Positions 17,737-28,418 of a stretch of 64,000 nucleotides of DNA are shown piece by piece (the first letter of the stretch is position 1; each line of letters opens with the position of its first letter). Origin of the DNA: Heliorestis convoluta (GTDB taxonomy: Bacteria > Bacillota > Desulfitobacteriia > Heliobacteriales > Heliobacteriaceae); the NCBI RefSeq assembly GCF_009649955.1, contig NZ_CP045875.1, positions 1,841,501 to 1,905,500 of the forward strand, in the 5' to 3' direction. Below the pieces are notes generated by a model. The model was not told where the DNA came from. It saw only the letters and a list, made by a program, of their open reading frames with translations, and ran no database searches. A program made the translations under genes and the position numbers.

Positions 17737-18513
17737 CTATCTTCTTCTTTGCCGAAAAATGATCAAGCTCATAAGCGCCAAGAAAGCAGCAAAGGCAAAA
17801 GCGATGGCAGAGATAAGTGAATTGTCTTTTTGGTTTACACCTATCGCTATCAGGGCCCAGATAATTACAAGCATAAAGGCTATATCGCCGTAACGATTCC
17901 CAAAGTAAAGAGCGAGGAACAAAGCTATCACAAGCGTCATGATCGCTAGAAATAGCTCGCCCATTCCCCAATGACCTGACGTGAAGACAGAAAACAGAAC
18001 ATTCATATTGATAAGAGTAGCCGCGGCAACCCAAGCTAGATAAATACGAAAAGGCAAGTGAACTAACAGGCGCTCTATTCCGAGGAACTGTTGCACTTCC
18101 TGTGCATAGGCATTCATTCTTCTGTATATCAAGAATAAAGTAGTCAAAAGAGCAACGATGATCAAGGTAGCTGATATTACATAGAGATAATGCCACAACA
18201 ATATCCAAAGCGCATTAAAAAGGCAACTAAGGAAAAACCAAGGACCAATGCATTCAAGTATTTTATCGTTTCGCCACCGTGGTATTAACTGAAGGATTAC
18301 AAAACCAGCCAGTAATAGATAGATAAGCCCCCAGATAGAAAAAGCATAAGAAGCCGGTGTTACTAAAACAGGATAGAGTGCAGAAACTTCACCCGTTGTC
18401 CTTCCCCCAATGGGCAATGCGTTAGCCAAATAATTAACCGATACCATAATAATGAAGCCCATAAGATTCAATAGAGCCCACAGAGAAGCTGGCCATTTAC
18501 TCAATTTGGACAC
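17737..18513 (-). CDS. TspO/MBR-family membrane protein (tryptophan-rich sensory protein)
   Basis: A 258-residue membrane protein with seven or more hydrophobic segments. Start ATG 18513 has an AGAGGGGTG site. The N-terminal half carries the TspO-type pattern: NYLANALPIGGRTTGE, TPASYAFSIWGLIYL (about 52-66), and FLSCLFNALWILLWH, with the expected Trp-rich helices. It is longer than five-helix TspO, matching the extended form seen in many Firmicutes and in plants. TspO proteins bind tetrapyrroles and respond to light, oxygen or stress; no tetrapyrrole gene is next to it here. Confidence 0.82.
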   Translation of the reverse strand: MSKLSKWPASLWALLNLMGFIIMVSVNYLANALPIGGRTTGEVSALYPVLVTPASYAFSIWGLIYLLLAGFVILQLIPRWRNDKILECIGPWFFLSCLFNALWILLWHYLYVISATLIIVALLTTLFLIYRRMNAYAQEVQQFLGIERLLVHLPFRIYLAWVAAATLINMNVLFSVFTSGHWGMGELFLAIMTLVIALFLALYFGNRYGDIAFMLVIIWALIAIGVNQKDNSLISAIAFAFAAFLALMSLIIFRQRRR

Positions 18514-19196
18514 CCCTCTAGGAGTTTATGTAAAGACAAAAGAAGTATGAGGGCTTTTTAAGAAGCTAAATTACGGTCACTAGGGGGGGAGTGACTGTAA
18601 TTATGGTACCGGAGTGGATTGGTGCTGGCTTACATCTTGCTATGCTAAGGCCTATCATCGTAGAAGGAATTTTTCTCCCGAGCCTGGTGCTTTTAATGTT
18701 AGTGAAGTCGTTAAGAGAAGAATTGCTGAATAGTCATAGGCATGGTTACAATGTTGAAAAAAGAGTCAAGCAATTGAAGAGTACGTTCATTTTTACAATA
18801 ACGAACGACTTTAGAAATGACTAAATGGCTTCAGCCCCATTGAATTAGGAGCAAAGCCGCTGGTTTTTGATCGTTTTATATTCGTTGGATAACGATTATA
18901 TTTCTTTGTTATTTCAGGATATAACCTCTATTATAGCTTAAAAATAAGTTAGCACAATTATCGCGGGGACGCACCCCTCGCTGGCAAAGGTTGGCTTTAA
19001 ATACTTTTCCAATCCGCGCTCATGAAGCCTCCGTAGGTTAGCAAGCAAAGCGTGCCGGAGGCTTTTATTCTTGCCCAGACCCAATCACTGAGGCCACAAA
19101 AAAGTCAGTTCCTTTGAAAAAACCAATCGGGCTGTGAGTCTACTTTCGGGATTTATTTTGGGGCTTTGTTTTCACTATCGCTACATTTTTCGACAA
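18514..19196. other. Intergenic region with one terminator and no supported gene
   Basis: A 77-codon frame at 18591-18824 has no ribosome binding site or family pattern and is not called. A GCGGGGACGCACCCC stretch near 18962 resembles the GTCCCC repeats elsewhere. A hairpin GCCTCCG/CGGAGGC with a T-run lies at 19025-19067 and acts as a plus-strand terminator, although no gene before it is intact. Confidence 0.5.
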
Positions 19197-19223
19197 TTTA
19201 CAAACTACGCAAGATGTTATAAT
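19197..19223 (+). promoter_or_regulatory. Likely promoter of the SNF2-Mod-Res operon
   Basis: TTTACA at 19197-19202 and TATAAT at 19218-19223 are separated by 15 bases. An AT-rich run follows and the first start codon is 56 bases downstream. The spacer is short for a strong promoter. Confidence 0.5.
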
Positions 19224-19279
19224 AAAAAATAACAATAACAATAACAACATAATCCACAATACATCGGGAGGGATTGCCG

Positions 19280-22200
19280 ATGAATGAGGTTATCAGTTCC
19301 AACGATCAACTCATAGCAAAAATGAATGAAGTACTACAAGCCAGAAAAGGCAGTAAAATAAACATCATTAACGACAAACTAACCCTATCGGTTTTCGGAG
19401 AACTTTCAAAAAACCTAAAAAACGTCGATAAGATCAACTTTATCATTCGCAATACCAACTATGTACCCCAGGGTCACGAACTACCCCGAGAGTTTGAGAT
19501 ACGTCAAAGCGATACAGACCTTTTCTTCAACTCCTATGACATCATCCAAAAAAACAAACTACAACACTTTTCCAAAGCAAAATCGATGTACAACTTCATC
19601 CAAAAACATGTCAATGTACACAAAACCAAAGAAGCAGACAAAATCGCAGGCAACATTATCATGATAGACGATGAAATCGCCATCCACGGTACTTCATCTT
19701 TGGAAATATCAAGAAAAACAAAACGCGGAGAGCTAGCTCCCATCCATTTCAACTCCACCATCACAGAAAAAGCACAGCTAGACAAACTACAAAAGATGTT
19801 CCAGACCGTATGGAACAATAAAGAATACACCGAAGACTATAAAAAACAACTGCTCCAGAGCTTGAAGTATGTCTATAAAGATTACTCCCCCGAATTCCTC
19901 TACTACTTTACCCTCAAAGAGCTCTTCGGCAATCAACTAGACAACGGTCTTGATCGCTTTGAAAAAGATAAAACAGGCTTCAGGAAGTCAATCATCTGGA
20001 ATAGCCTCTATGAATTTCAGAAAGATGCTGTCGTATCAGCCATTCAAAAGATCAACAAATACAACGGTTGCATCATCGCCGACAGCGTGGGACTGGGAAA
20101 AACCTTCGAAGCCCTCGCTGTTATCAAATATTTCGAACTCCGAGAAGACAACGTTCTTGTCCTATGTCCGGCCAAACTCTACGACAACTGGGATTCTTTC
20201 AAAAACCCTTACATAGATAATGCCTTCGTCAAAGACAACTTCAACTACAAAATCCTTTGCCACACCGATTTAACAAGAACAAAAGGCTATTCCAGAAGTG
20301 GCATCGACTTATCCAGGATAAAATGGAGTCACTTCGACCTCGTCGTCATAGATGAATCTCATAATTTTCGCAACCGCAACGAAAACATAGAACACATTAG
20401 TCGCTACATGAAGCTCATGAACGATGTTATAAAAAAAGGCCACGGAACAAAAGTACTTATGCTATCAGCAACACCCGTCAACAACTCACTCATTGATCTA
20501 AAAAACCAGATCAGCATCATTACAGCCGATAAAGATCATGCCCTAGAAGAAGCAGGGATCAGTAGCATATCCAATCTGCTACGCAAATCACAAAAAGAAA
20601 TCAACGACTGGCTCAAAGGAGAAGAACGGACGAAAAATGCTCTTCTCGACAAGCTGCCTGCAGAATTCTACAAACTACTTGAAATGCTCACCATCTCTCG
20701 CAGCCGCAAACATATTACAGGCTATTACGGCAACCAAAACATCGGAAAATTTCCCGACAAATTGCCTCCCAAAACCTATCACCCCGAAATCGATAGCCAA
20801 AAAAGATTGCTAAAATTCGATGAAACCAACGAAGTACTAGAATCTCTCAAGCTAGCCGTCTACTCTCCCATGTCCTACATCCGATCAGAATACAAAGAGT
20901 ACTACCGCAGAAAATACCAGACTGTTCACGGCGACAGAGTCCTGTTCTACCATGAAAACCGTGAACAGATCACCGCACGATTACACAGATTCAACCTCTT
21001 TAAGCGCCTAGAAAGCTCTGTCTTCGCATTTGCAGAAACCATCCGAAGACTCATAGCTAGAATCGACGATTACATAGAAGCCCTATCTCGTAGCAAATCA
21101 GGAGAAGTACAACTAGAAGGCGAAGAATATACCGAAGAAGAGGTAGTCCTGAACTATAAATATGAGATAAAAGTTGAACATCTGATCGCAGCCGATTTCC
21201 TAGAAGATCTATACTACGACAAGAAAATACTTGAAGATCTCTACAGTGACGTATTAAAAATACTGAATGACAAAAGAGACGCCAAGCTGAAAAAGCTAGA
21301 AGAACTCATCATCGATAAAATTATAGAGACACCTTATAACCCAGGGAACAGAAAAATGCTCATCTTCTCAGCCTTTGCAGACACAGCCAACTATCTCTAT
21401 AACAGCATTGCTCAAGAACTTTCCCAGCATGGGATCAATGTAGCTTGCATTACCGGATCAAGCGAACCAAGAACAACAATGAAAAAAGTTCGCTCCGAGT
21501 TCAACACCATCTTGCGCCACTTTTCTCCTAAGTCTAAGCTTGGACAAGACTTGCCCAGGCAAGAACAAATTGACGTCGTCATTGCCACTGACTGTATATC
21601 AGAAGGACAAAACCTACAAGATTGCGACACCGTAATCAACTATGACATTCAATGGAATCCTGTCGTCCTTATCCAGCGCTTCGGTCGCATCGATCGCATT
21701 GGCAGTCAAAACAAACAAATCGCCATGATCAACTTTTTCCCCAACATGGCCTTAAATGATTACTTACAACTTGAGCAAAGAGTCAAAGGAAAAATGATGG
21801 CAGTGAACTTAACAGCCACAGGCGATGAAGACTTCCTATCACCAGAAATGAACGATTTCATCTTCAGGAAAAAACAACTAGAAAAATTGCAAGAAGAAGT
21901 CATTGAAATCGATGAGCTCAATGACAACATCTCACTAACCGACTTGAATATGAACGATTATCTCTATGAACTATCGGGATATATCAAAAATCATCCTGAA
22001 ATTAATAAAATACCCCGAGGTGTCTACTCAGTTGCCCAAGGCGATAAAAAAGGATGCCTCTTTTGCTTCAAATATCAAAAAGAAAAGGCCAAACCCACCA
22101 AAGAAAGCTCTCTCTACCCTTACTACATCATGTATATCGGTAAAGATGGCCAAGTCTACTACGGCAATGGTAACGCTCGTGAAGCTCTGAAAGAGTTTAG

Positions 22201-22444
22201 AAAAATAGCCTACGGCAAAGACAAGCCTGAGCCTGTTTTGTTCAAAGCCTTTAACAAACGTACCAAGAACGCTGAAGATATGTCTTTTTACTCACGATTG
22301 CTCAACAAAGCCATAGAAGCCATCCAAGGCGACGAAGACAAAATCGCCGAAACAACCATCTTCGATTTTGGAGGATATAACAACGACTTTGCCAACGCAA
22401 GCAGTGATGACTTTGAGTTAATATCTTTTCTCGTCGTGGAATAG
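19280..22444 (+). CDS. SNF2-type helicase of an R-M-like operon
   Basis: About 1,054 residues from ATG 19280, whose GGGAGGG site is seven bases upstream; a TTG at 19274 is in frame but worse placed. After a 230-residue N-terminal domain of unknown type come Walker A SVGLGKT (about 268), the DEAH-like box VIDESHNFRN (about 357), SATPVNN, a long insertion with YRRKY-type basic clusters, and the C-terminal helicase motif QRFGRIDRIGSQNKQ (about 799). It is the first of four tightly spaced genes (12, 19 and 12 base gaps). Helicases of this type accompany DUF4391 proteins and adenine methyltransferases in defence loci. Likely a DNA translocase of a restriction-like system. Confidence 0.82.
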   Translation: MNEVISSNDQLIAKMNEVLQARKGSKINIINDKLTLSVFGELSKNLKNVDKINFIIRNTNYVPQGHELPREFEIRQSDTDLFFNSYDIIQKNKLQHFSKAKSMYNFIQKHVNVHKTKEADKIAGNIIMIDDEIAIHGTSSLEISRKTKRGELAPIHFNSTITEKAQLDKLQKMFQTVWNNKEYTEDYKKQLLQSLKYVYKDYSPEFLYYFTLKELFGNQLDNGLDRFEKDKTGFRKSIIWNSLYEFQKDAVVSAIQKINKYNGCIIADSVGLGKTFEALAVIKYFELREDNVLVLCPAKLYDNWDSFKNPYIDNAFVKDNFNYKILCHTDLTRTKGYSRSGIDLSRIKWSHFDLVVIDESHNFRNRNENIEHISRYMKLMNDVIKKGHGTKVLMLSATPVNNSLIDLKNQISIITADKDHALEEAGISSISNLLRKSQKEINDWLKGEERTKNALLDKLPAEFYKLLEMLTISRSRKHITGYYGNQNIGKFPDKLPPKTYHPEIDSQKRLLKFDETNEVLESLKLAVYSPMSYIRSEYKEYYRRKYQTVHGDRVLFYHENREQITARLHRFNLFKRLESSVFAFAETIRRLIARIDDYIEALSRSKSGEVQLEGEEYTEEEVVLNYKYEIKVEHLIAADFLEDLYYDKKILEDLYSDVLKILNDKRDAKLKKLEELIIDKIIETPYNPGNRKMLIFSAFADTANYLYNSIAQELSQHGINVACITGSSEPRTTMKKVRSEFNTILRHFSPKSKLGQDLPRQEQIDVVIATDCISEGQNLQDCDTVINYDIQWNPVVLIQRFGRIDRIGSQNKQIAMINFFPNMALNDYLQLEQRVKGKMMAVNLTATGDEDFLSPEMNDFIFRKKQLEKLQEEVIEIDELNDNISLTDLNMNDYLYELSGYIKNHPEINKIPRGVYSVAQGDKKGCLFCFKYQKEKAKPTKESSLYPYYIMYIGKDGQVYYGNGNAREALKEFRKIAYGKDKPEPVLFKAFNKRTKNAEDMSFYSRLLNKAIEAIQGDEDKIAETTIFDFGGYNNDFANASSDDFELISFLVVE

Positions 22445-22456
22445 AGGTGAAGCAAA

Positions 22457-23185
22457 GTGCTAGACATTCCCTCTCGCTATAAAATCGATAAAACTTTTTC
22501 CATAAAAACATTTATTACCGCTGACTTAACACCCAAAGAGAAAAAACGTTTCAAAGAAGAAGTTATAGAAATAAAACTATCCCATCAAATAGCAGGAGAA
22601 GAGATCCCTTCTTTTGTCAACGACGAATACGACTGCCAGGTCATTCTTTTCTTCACAGTCCAGTTAAAGAAATTAAAATATGCCAACTTTGTGGGACCCA
22701 TTATCCAAGGTCTCGTCAAGTCTTTATGTGTTATTGAATTTTATGACCATAGTAGCCAACAAGTCTACTGCTTTTCCCACAAAAGGCTCAACATACAAGA
22801 TAAAAGCCAAATCGTCGTAGAAGAAACAGTCTATTCATCGCTTACTTCCATGCAATTTACCGATGAAATCAATGGCCTCTTGAAAGAGTACATTGCCTAT
22901 GACAACATCTATAACAGAGGCAACAAGCTGGACTTTTATCTGGAAATGATGATCAAAGCTTATATCATCTCCAACCTATCTTTATGGTCTGGAACAAGAG
23001 CGCTGCTTGCTTCAAATGTATGGTATAACAGAGATACCATGTTAAAGCTCTACCATGGGCTAAAAGAAGTAGAGCAACGAAAAAAAGAGCTGAAATCAGC
23101 CAGAACCATCGCGGAACAGTCTACAATCAATGCAAAACTAAAAAAGAGCTATGCTCAATTTAAGGAAATGATGGAGAAAACATAG
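22457..23185 (+). CDS. DUF4391-family protein
   Basis: A 242-residue protein starting at GTG 22457 with an AGAGGTG site eight bases upstream. It begins with a basic segment (LDIPSRYKIDKTF) followed by alternating helix and strand segments and a lysine-rich coiled-coil tail (KKELKSARTIAEQ). I recognise the DUF4391 pattern, a family known mainly from its place between a SNF2-like helicase and a methyltransferase. Its function is unknown. It lies 12 bases after the helicase gene and 19 before the methyltransferase gene, so it is very likely a subunit or adaptor of the same complex. Confidence 0.65.
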   Translation: MLDIPSRYKIDKTFSIKTFITADLTPKEKKRFKEEVIEIKLSHQIAGEEIPSFVNDEYDCQVILFFTVQLKKLKYANFVGPIIQGLVKSLCVIEFYDHSSQQVYCFSHKRLNIQDKSQIVVEETVYSSLTSMQFTDEINGLLKEYIAYDNIYNRGNKLDFYLEMMIKAYIISNLSLWSGTRALLASNVWYNRDTMLKLYHGLKEVEQRKKELKSARTIAEQSTINAKLKKSYAQFKEMMEKT

Positions 23186-23204
23186 GACATAGGAGGCTAA
23201 TAAA

Positions 23205-25214
23205 ATGGAGTTTCCCAAAGTGCCAAAAGAGATCTTCAATCCCATCAATGAAAATATAAAAAAGCTAGCCGAGCTATTTCCTTCCGTTGTAAAAGACGGA
23301 CAAATAGATCTTGAAGCATTGAAAGCCGAATTGGGACACTTTGAAAGTACCAGTGAAAAGCTATCAGAACGCTACGAACTTGGCTGGGCTGGCAAAGAAG
23401 CATCCAAGAAACTGGCCAATCAAGATGTTGTAGGACGGACCTTGAAATACATTCCCGAAGATAGCAAAAACCCCGAAACTACAGAGAACTTGTATATTGA
23501 AGGGGACAATCTGGAAGTTTTGAAGTTGCTTCGGAATTGTTACTATAACAAGATTAAGATGATCTATATTGATCCGCCCTATAATACGGGGAATGACTTT
23601 GTGTACAAAGATAATTTTTCGATTGCTCAAAAAGAAAATGGTGTTTTAGAAGGGGAGTTAGATAAAAACGGAGAGCGGTTGATAGTAAATCAGAAAAGCA
23701 GTGGTAGGTATCATTCTAATTGGTTGTCTATGATGTATCCGAGGTTGAAAATTTCTAAGGACTTATTAACTGAAGATGGAGTTGTATTTATCAGTATTGA
23801 TGATAATGAAATTGAGAACTTAAGGAAACTATGCAACGAGATTTTTGGCAGGGAAAATTATATAGAATCAATAATATGGTATAAGAATTCAACAAAAAAT
23901 GATTCGAAAGATTTTGCTACAATTCATGAATACATAATATGTTATGCTAAGAACAAAGCACACAGAAGAGATAGAGGATTAACTTTTAGAGAAAAAAAAC
24001 TTGGTTTTGAACAAGTTATGAATCTTGCTCAAAAATGGGAATTGGAAAATACTGACATAGAAGATGCACAAAAAGAGGTTAGGTTATTGTATAGAAATAA
24101 CCGAGACTTTAAAGGCTTATCGCAATATAAATATGTCGAGATTGTTGAAGGAAAATATAAAATATACAGAAAAGATAATGCAGCTTGGCCTCAAGGAGAA
24201 GGACCAAAATATGATGTTATTCATCCAATAACTAAAAAGCCATGTCAAACTCCCAAGAGAGGCTGGAGATGGAAAAAAGAAACAATGGATGATCTTTTAA
24301 AGCATAGATTAATATGTTTTGGTGAAGATGAATCCATAGTACCTCAGTTCAAAAGATATTTAGATACAATGGAAAGCAATATTGTTAAATCGGTATATGT
24401 TAACAATAATAATGGTGATGTAGATTTACGAGAAACCTTTAAAAAAACTGTTTTTGAACATCCTAAGCCGATTTCATTAATTAAGGATCTTTGCTTGTGG
24501 GCAACAAGAAAAGATTCAATGATACTCGACTTCTTTTCAGGATCTGCAACCACAGCTCATTCCGTTATGCAATTAAATGCTGAAGATGACGGTTGTCGTA
24601 AATTCATCATGGTTCAACTCCCAGAACCATGCGATGAAAAAAGCGAAGCCTACAAAGCAGGTTATAAAAACATCTGCGAAATCGGAAAAGAACGCATCCG
24701 CAGAGCCGGAGAAAAAATTCTAGAAGAAAACAAAGATAAAGCAGGCATTGAAAATCTTGACATAGGATTTAAAGTCTTTAGAACAGCAGATACCAACATC
24801 CGCTGGTTCAGCGAAGCCATAAAGAACAACGAACTCTTTGACTATGATAATCGAAGGTCTGACAAAGACAATTTAGACTTTAACCCAAGCTATAAGGACA
24901 TCGACGTAGTCTATGAAATCTTACTTCGCCACAGAGATATTCCCCTTTCTTCAAGTGTAGACAAGCTTTCTTCTATTGGCGAACGAACTTATATCTTTGC
25001 AGACACAGTATTGGTCTGCCTAGAAGAAAACATAACGGAAACGATGATTGACAAGATTGCAGCCATAGAACCAATGCCTTCCAAGATCATCTTCCGTGAT
25101 AGTGCTTTTGAAGCCGATATTTCTTTGAAAAGCAACAGCATGCTACGCTTAGAAGCGCAAATGAAAAAAAACAGCGGCACCAAGAAAAAGGCTTACCGCG
25201 TCGAGTTTATATAA
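23205..25214 (+). CDS. mod: Type III-like DNA adenine methyltransferase (Mod)
   Basis: A 669-residue methyltransferase with a TAGGAGGC site. DPPYNTG lies near residue 123 and the AdoMet motif FFSGSATTAHS near 445, the DPPY-first order of beta-class enzymes. The N-terminal 100 residues (LGHFESTSEKLSERYELGWAGK) match type III Mod subunits. The region between the motifs holds the target recognition domain. From about 23490 to 24550 the codon choice turns AT-rich, while both ends share the C-ending codons of the neighbours, which points to a swapped recognition segment. It should modify adenine at a short asymmetric site for the Res subunit downstream. Confidence 0.88.
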   Translation: MEFPKVPKEIFNPINENIKKLAELFPSVVKDGQIDLEALKAELGHFESTSEKLSERYELGWAGKEASKKLANQDVVGRTLKYIPEDSKNPETTENLYIEGDNLEVLKLLRNCYYNKIKMIYIDPPYNTGNDFVYKDNFSIAQKENGVLEGELDKNGERLIVNQKSSGRYHSNWLSMMYPRLKISKDLLTEDGVVFISIDDNEIENLRKLCNEIFGRENYIESIIWYKNSTKNDSKDFATIHEYIICYAKNKAHRRDRGLTFREKKLGFEQVMNLAQKWELENTDIEDAQKEVRLLYRNNRDFKGLSQYKYVEIVEGKYKIYRKDNAAWPQGEGPKYDVIHPITKKPCQTPKRGWRWKKETMDDLLKHRLICFGEDESIVPQFKRYLDTMESNIVKSVYVNNNNGDVDLRETFKKTVFEHPKPISLIKDLCLWATRKDSMILDFFSGSATTAHSVMQLNAEDDGCRKFIMVQLPEPCDEKSEAYKAGYKNICEIGKERIRRAGEKILEENKDKAGIENLDIGFKVFRTADTNIRWFSEAIKNNELFDYDNRRSDKDNLDFNPSYKDIDVVYEILLRHRDIPLSSSVDKLSSIGERTYIFADTVLVCLEENITETMIDKIAAIEPMPSKIIFRDSAFEADISLKSNSMLRLEAQMKKNSGTKKKAYRVEFI

Positions 25215-25226
25215 GGGGGGCGAACA

Positions 25227-28200
25227 GTGGCCAACCGCATTTCTTTTCAATTCGAAGATGGACTGAAATTCCAGCAAGATGCTATAAAATCAGTCATCAA
25301 TCTTTTTAAAGGCGTTAGCCGCCAAGATGAAGGGACCATCTACTACAATCTGAACAGAATCAAAAAAATCACAGAAGGCGACCCTGTTCGTAACCCTCAA
25401 CTTGTAAAACCCACAAGGCTTTTACATAATCTTCGAGAAGTGCAACTCAATAATAGGCTCTTCATGGCTCAAGAGCTTCAAGGCAATAACTTCACCATTG
25501 AAATGGAAACAGGCACAGGGAAGACCTATGTATATCTCAGAACAATACTTGAACTATATAGAACCTACGGATTTACCAAGTTTATGATTGTTGTCCCGAC
25601 CATCGCCATTCGAAAAGGCGTCGAAAAAAGCATAGACATGTTGCGAGACCACTTTAAAAGCCTTTATCATGGCCTCGATATTAAGAACCATGCTTTTGTC
25701 TATGATTCCAAGAGCCTCAATAAGATTAGCAGTAGTTTTGTTGAAACGAGAGATTTAAGTATCGTCATAATGAACATCCAAGCATTTAATAAAGATTCCA
25801 ATAAAATTCGTCAATCTGATGAAGGCGGGCAAATTCTATGGGAAGACATCAAATACATCAATCCTATTGTCATTATCGACGAACCGCAAAAAATAGAGGG
25901 AACAACGAAGAAAAAGAGTGCTTCCTTAGAAGCCATTGAAATGATTAACCCTTTGTTCATATTACGATACTCGGCGACCCATAAAAAGCTTTTCAACCAG
26001 ATCTACAAGCTTGACTCTTACGACGCCTATCAACATAATCTGGTAAAAAAAATCGAAGTCAAGACCATTCACGGCACCATTCCTAAAGATTATCCCTATG
26101 TACGTTACGTAGAATTTACTAAAGACTTGTATGCCAAAATCGAATTATTTTGCGTGGAGCAAGGTGGCATGATCCGCAAAAAACAACTGAAAGTACGAGG
26201 TGGAGATTCTTTATACGAATGCTCTGGTAACTTAGAGCAATATAGAAACATGATTGTCATGGAAGATCCACACAAATTGAAAAAGCTCATCATCGGCAAA
26301 TGGGATGACCGCTTGGAACTTGCTGTTGGCGAAAGCAACTTCAATATCGGTGATGAAGAAGCAGTTAGAATCCAGATCAGACTGGCTCTCAAAAGCCACT
26401 TGGAAAAACAGTATAGAAACTTAAGAGCAGGGAAAAAGATAAAAGTTTTAACTCTCTTTTTCATTGATGCCGTTAACAAATTCAGAGACAACCAAAGTGC
26501 CGACGGCCGTGGTGAATACCTGCGTATTTTTGACGAAGAATACAACAAAATGATTGTCGACACCCAATGGAACAAAATATTCAAAGAGTACCCAGAGCTA
26601 TTCAAGGAATACAAGAATGTGCACAAAGTCCGTGAAGGATATTTTGCAGTAGATAAAAATAAAAAAGCCGTTGAAGTTGAAAACTGGGAAAACACAATGG
26701 ATGAGGGAAAACTAAAAGCCAAATCGCAAGAAGATGTCGATCGAGGTATCGAACTGATTCTAGAGAAAAAGGACGAGCTCATTTCCTTTGAAGAACCGCT
26801 GGCTTTTATATTCTCTCACTCTGCTTTGCGAGAAGGATGGGACAACCCCAATGTTTTCACCCTATGTACCTTAAAAAAAGGTGGCTCCGACATTGCCAAA
26901 AAGCAAGAAATCGGTCGAGGTCTAAGGCTTTCCGTTGATATCGATGGCAACCGTTGCACCGATGAGAAGATAAACGAATTAACAGTCATCGCCAATGATC
27001 ATTACGACCATTTTGCAGAAGCACTTCAACAGGACTTCAACGAAAGTTCCGGCTTTAACAAAGACGAAGTTACCTACGATGTGATCTATAAGACCTTACA
27101 AGATGCAGGCATACCAGAAGATAAAATCATGGAACTAGCAGAACCTTTTAAAAGTGAGCTTAAGCAACAAAACATCATTAACAAAGATGGCGTGCTGACC
27201 AGAGACGCCAAGAAAATAGAAAACATTACCTTTATTCATAAAACGCTTAAGGAACACAGCATCTTAATTAAGAAAAAGTTCATTGAAACAATGCAAGCAA
27301 AGGGCACTAAGAAAATTGTCATCATAAATGGTGATGAAGTACCTGTCGACAATGGCAAACACAGCTTCATTTCGGAAGATTTTTTTGAGCACCTACTCAA
27401 AGAATTGGGCAAGCGGATGTCACAACGAACCATGTACCAGGTCCAAATCGACAGCGATGCTTTTATAGAAGAATCGGTGACAGAATTAAACGATCTATTG
27501 CGTTACAAACGAGTCAAGTATGAGTACAACATAGAGACAGGTAAAGTAGAATATGACGAACAGAAGAAATTTCGCCTCTCCGACCCTTCCGTGCAAAACG
27601 TTTTCTACGAGCTTGAGGGAATGGATACGCAAAAAAGCCAATTCGAGATCATCAACTATATCATGTACCACACCATGCTCCCTCGCCTAGCCATTTACAG
27701 GATCATATCCAAATTTGAGAAAACGGAAATTCTAAAGAACCAGGATATCCTTGACTTCGTAACGCAAAAGATCAAAGAAAAGCTTACCGATTTCATGGCC
27801 AAAGGCGTCGTTACATACGAAGCCATTGATGGCTATGTATTTGATGAATCCACCATATTCGAAACTGATCAAATCGATTTATCCATGCTCAATGATGCCA
27901 CATCCCTCGTCTTCAAAACCAACGCCGACAGCCGTAGAGCAGTTTAGCAAGTACTATAAATTCGACAGCAAAGGAGAACTTGACTTCGCCAAACGGCTTG
28001 ACGTCGATGAAAAAGTGCTCCTATATACCAAGATAAGAAAAGGCGGCTTTGTCATCGATACACCCTATGGCGAATACTCGCCTGACTGGGCTGTGATCCG
28101 AAAAGGGGAGAATAACAAAGCAAGACTTTTCTTCATCGTAGAAACCAAAATAGACAAAATTGAACGCGATTTAAGCGAAGTCGAAAAGACCAAGATAAAG

Positions 28201-28296
28201 TGTGGAAAGCTTCACTTTAAAGCCGTTGCCCAAGATGTTCAGTTTAAGCAGGCTAAAAATTATGATGACTTTTTGCAGAAGATTGGGGTTTCGTAG
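25227..28296 (+). pseudogene. res: Type III restriction subunit (Res), nuclease end out of frame
   Basis: Starts at GTG 25227 behind AGGGGGGCG. The first 906 codons carry the translocase: METGTGKTYV near residue 92, DEPQK near 216, SATHKK, and EIGRGLRLS of motif VI. The frame then stops at 27945-27947 right after NADSRRAV. From about 27936 the next frame reads VEQFSKYYKFDSKGELDFAK and continues to 28296 with YSPDWAV and FFIVETK, which is the PD-(D/E)XK nuclease of Res. So the nuclease is present but displaced. Family wording suggests the ancestral codons were RRAVEQF, which would follow from loss of one copy of an 8-base tandem AGAGCAGT. If the sequence is right, the subunit would translocate but not cut. 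Confidence 0.85.
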
Positions 28297-28332
28297 GGTT
28301 AGAGTTGTAAAAATAAGTATGTGGTTATAGAA

Positions 28333-28374
28333 AAGCAGTCCAGGTTGTTTTGAGCAACCTGGACTGCTTTTTTA
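28333..28374 (+). terminator. Terminator of the Mod-Res operon
   Basis: GCAGTCCAGGTTG pairs perfectly with CAACCTGGACTGC across a 7-base loop, followed by TTTTTT. Confidence 0.93.
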
Positions 28375-28418
28375 AAGAGGCGAATGGGGATTACTTTGGT
28401 TGGCTGGAGTTAGCATAG

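Noticed and set aside
18591-18824. 77-codon frame beginning MTVIMVPEWIGAG
   Set aside because: No ribosome binding site, no recognised motif, and lies in a decayed intergenic stretch.
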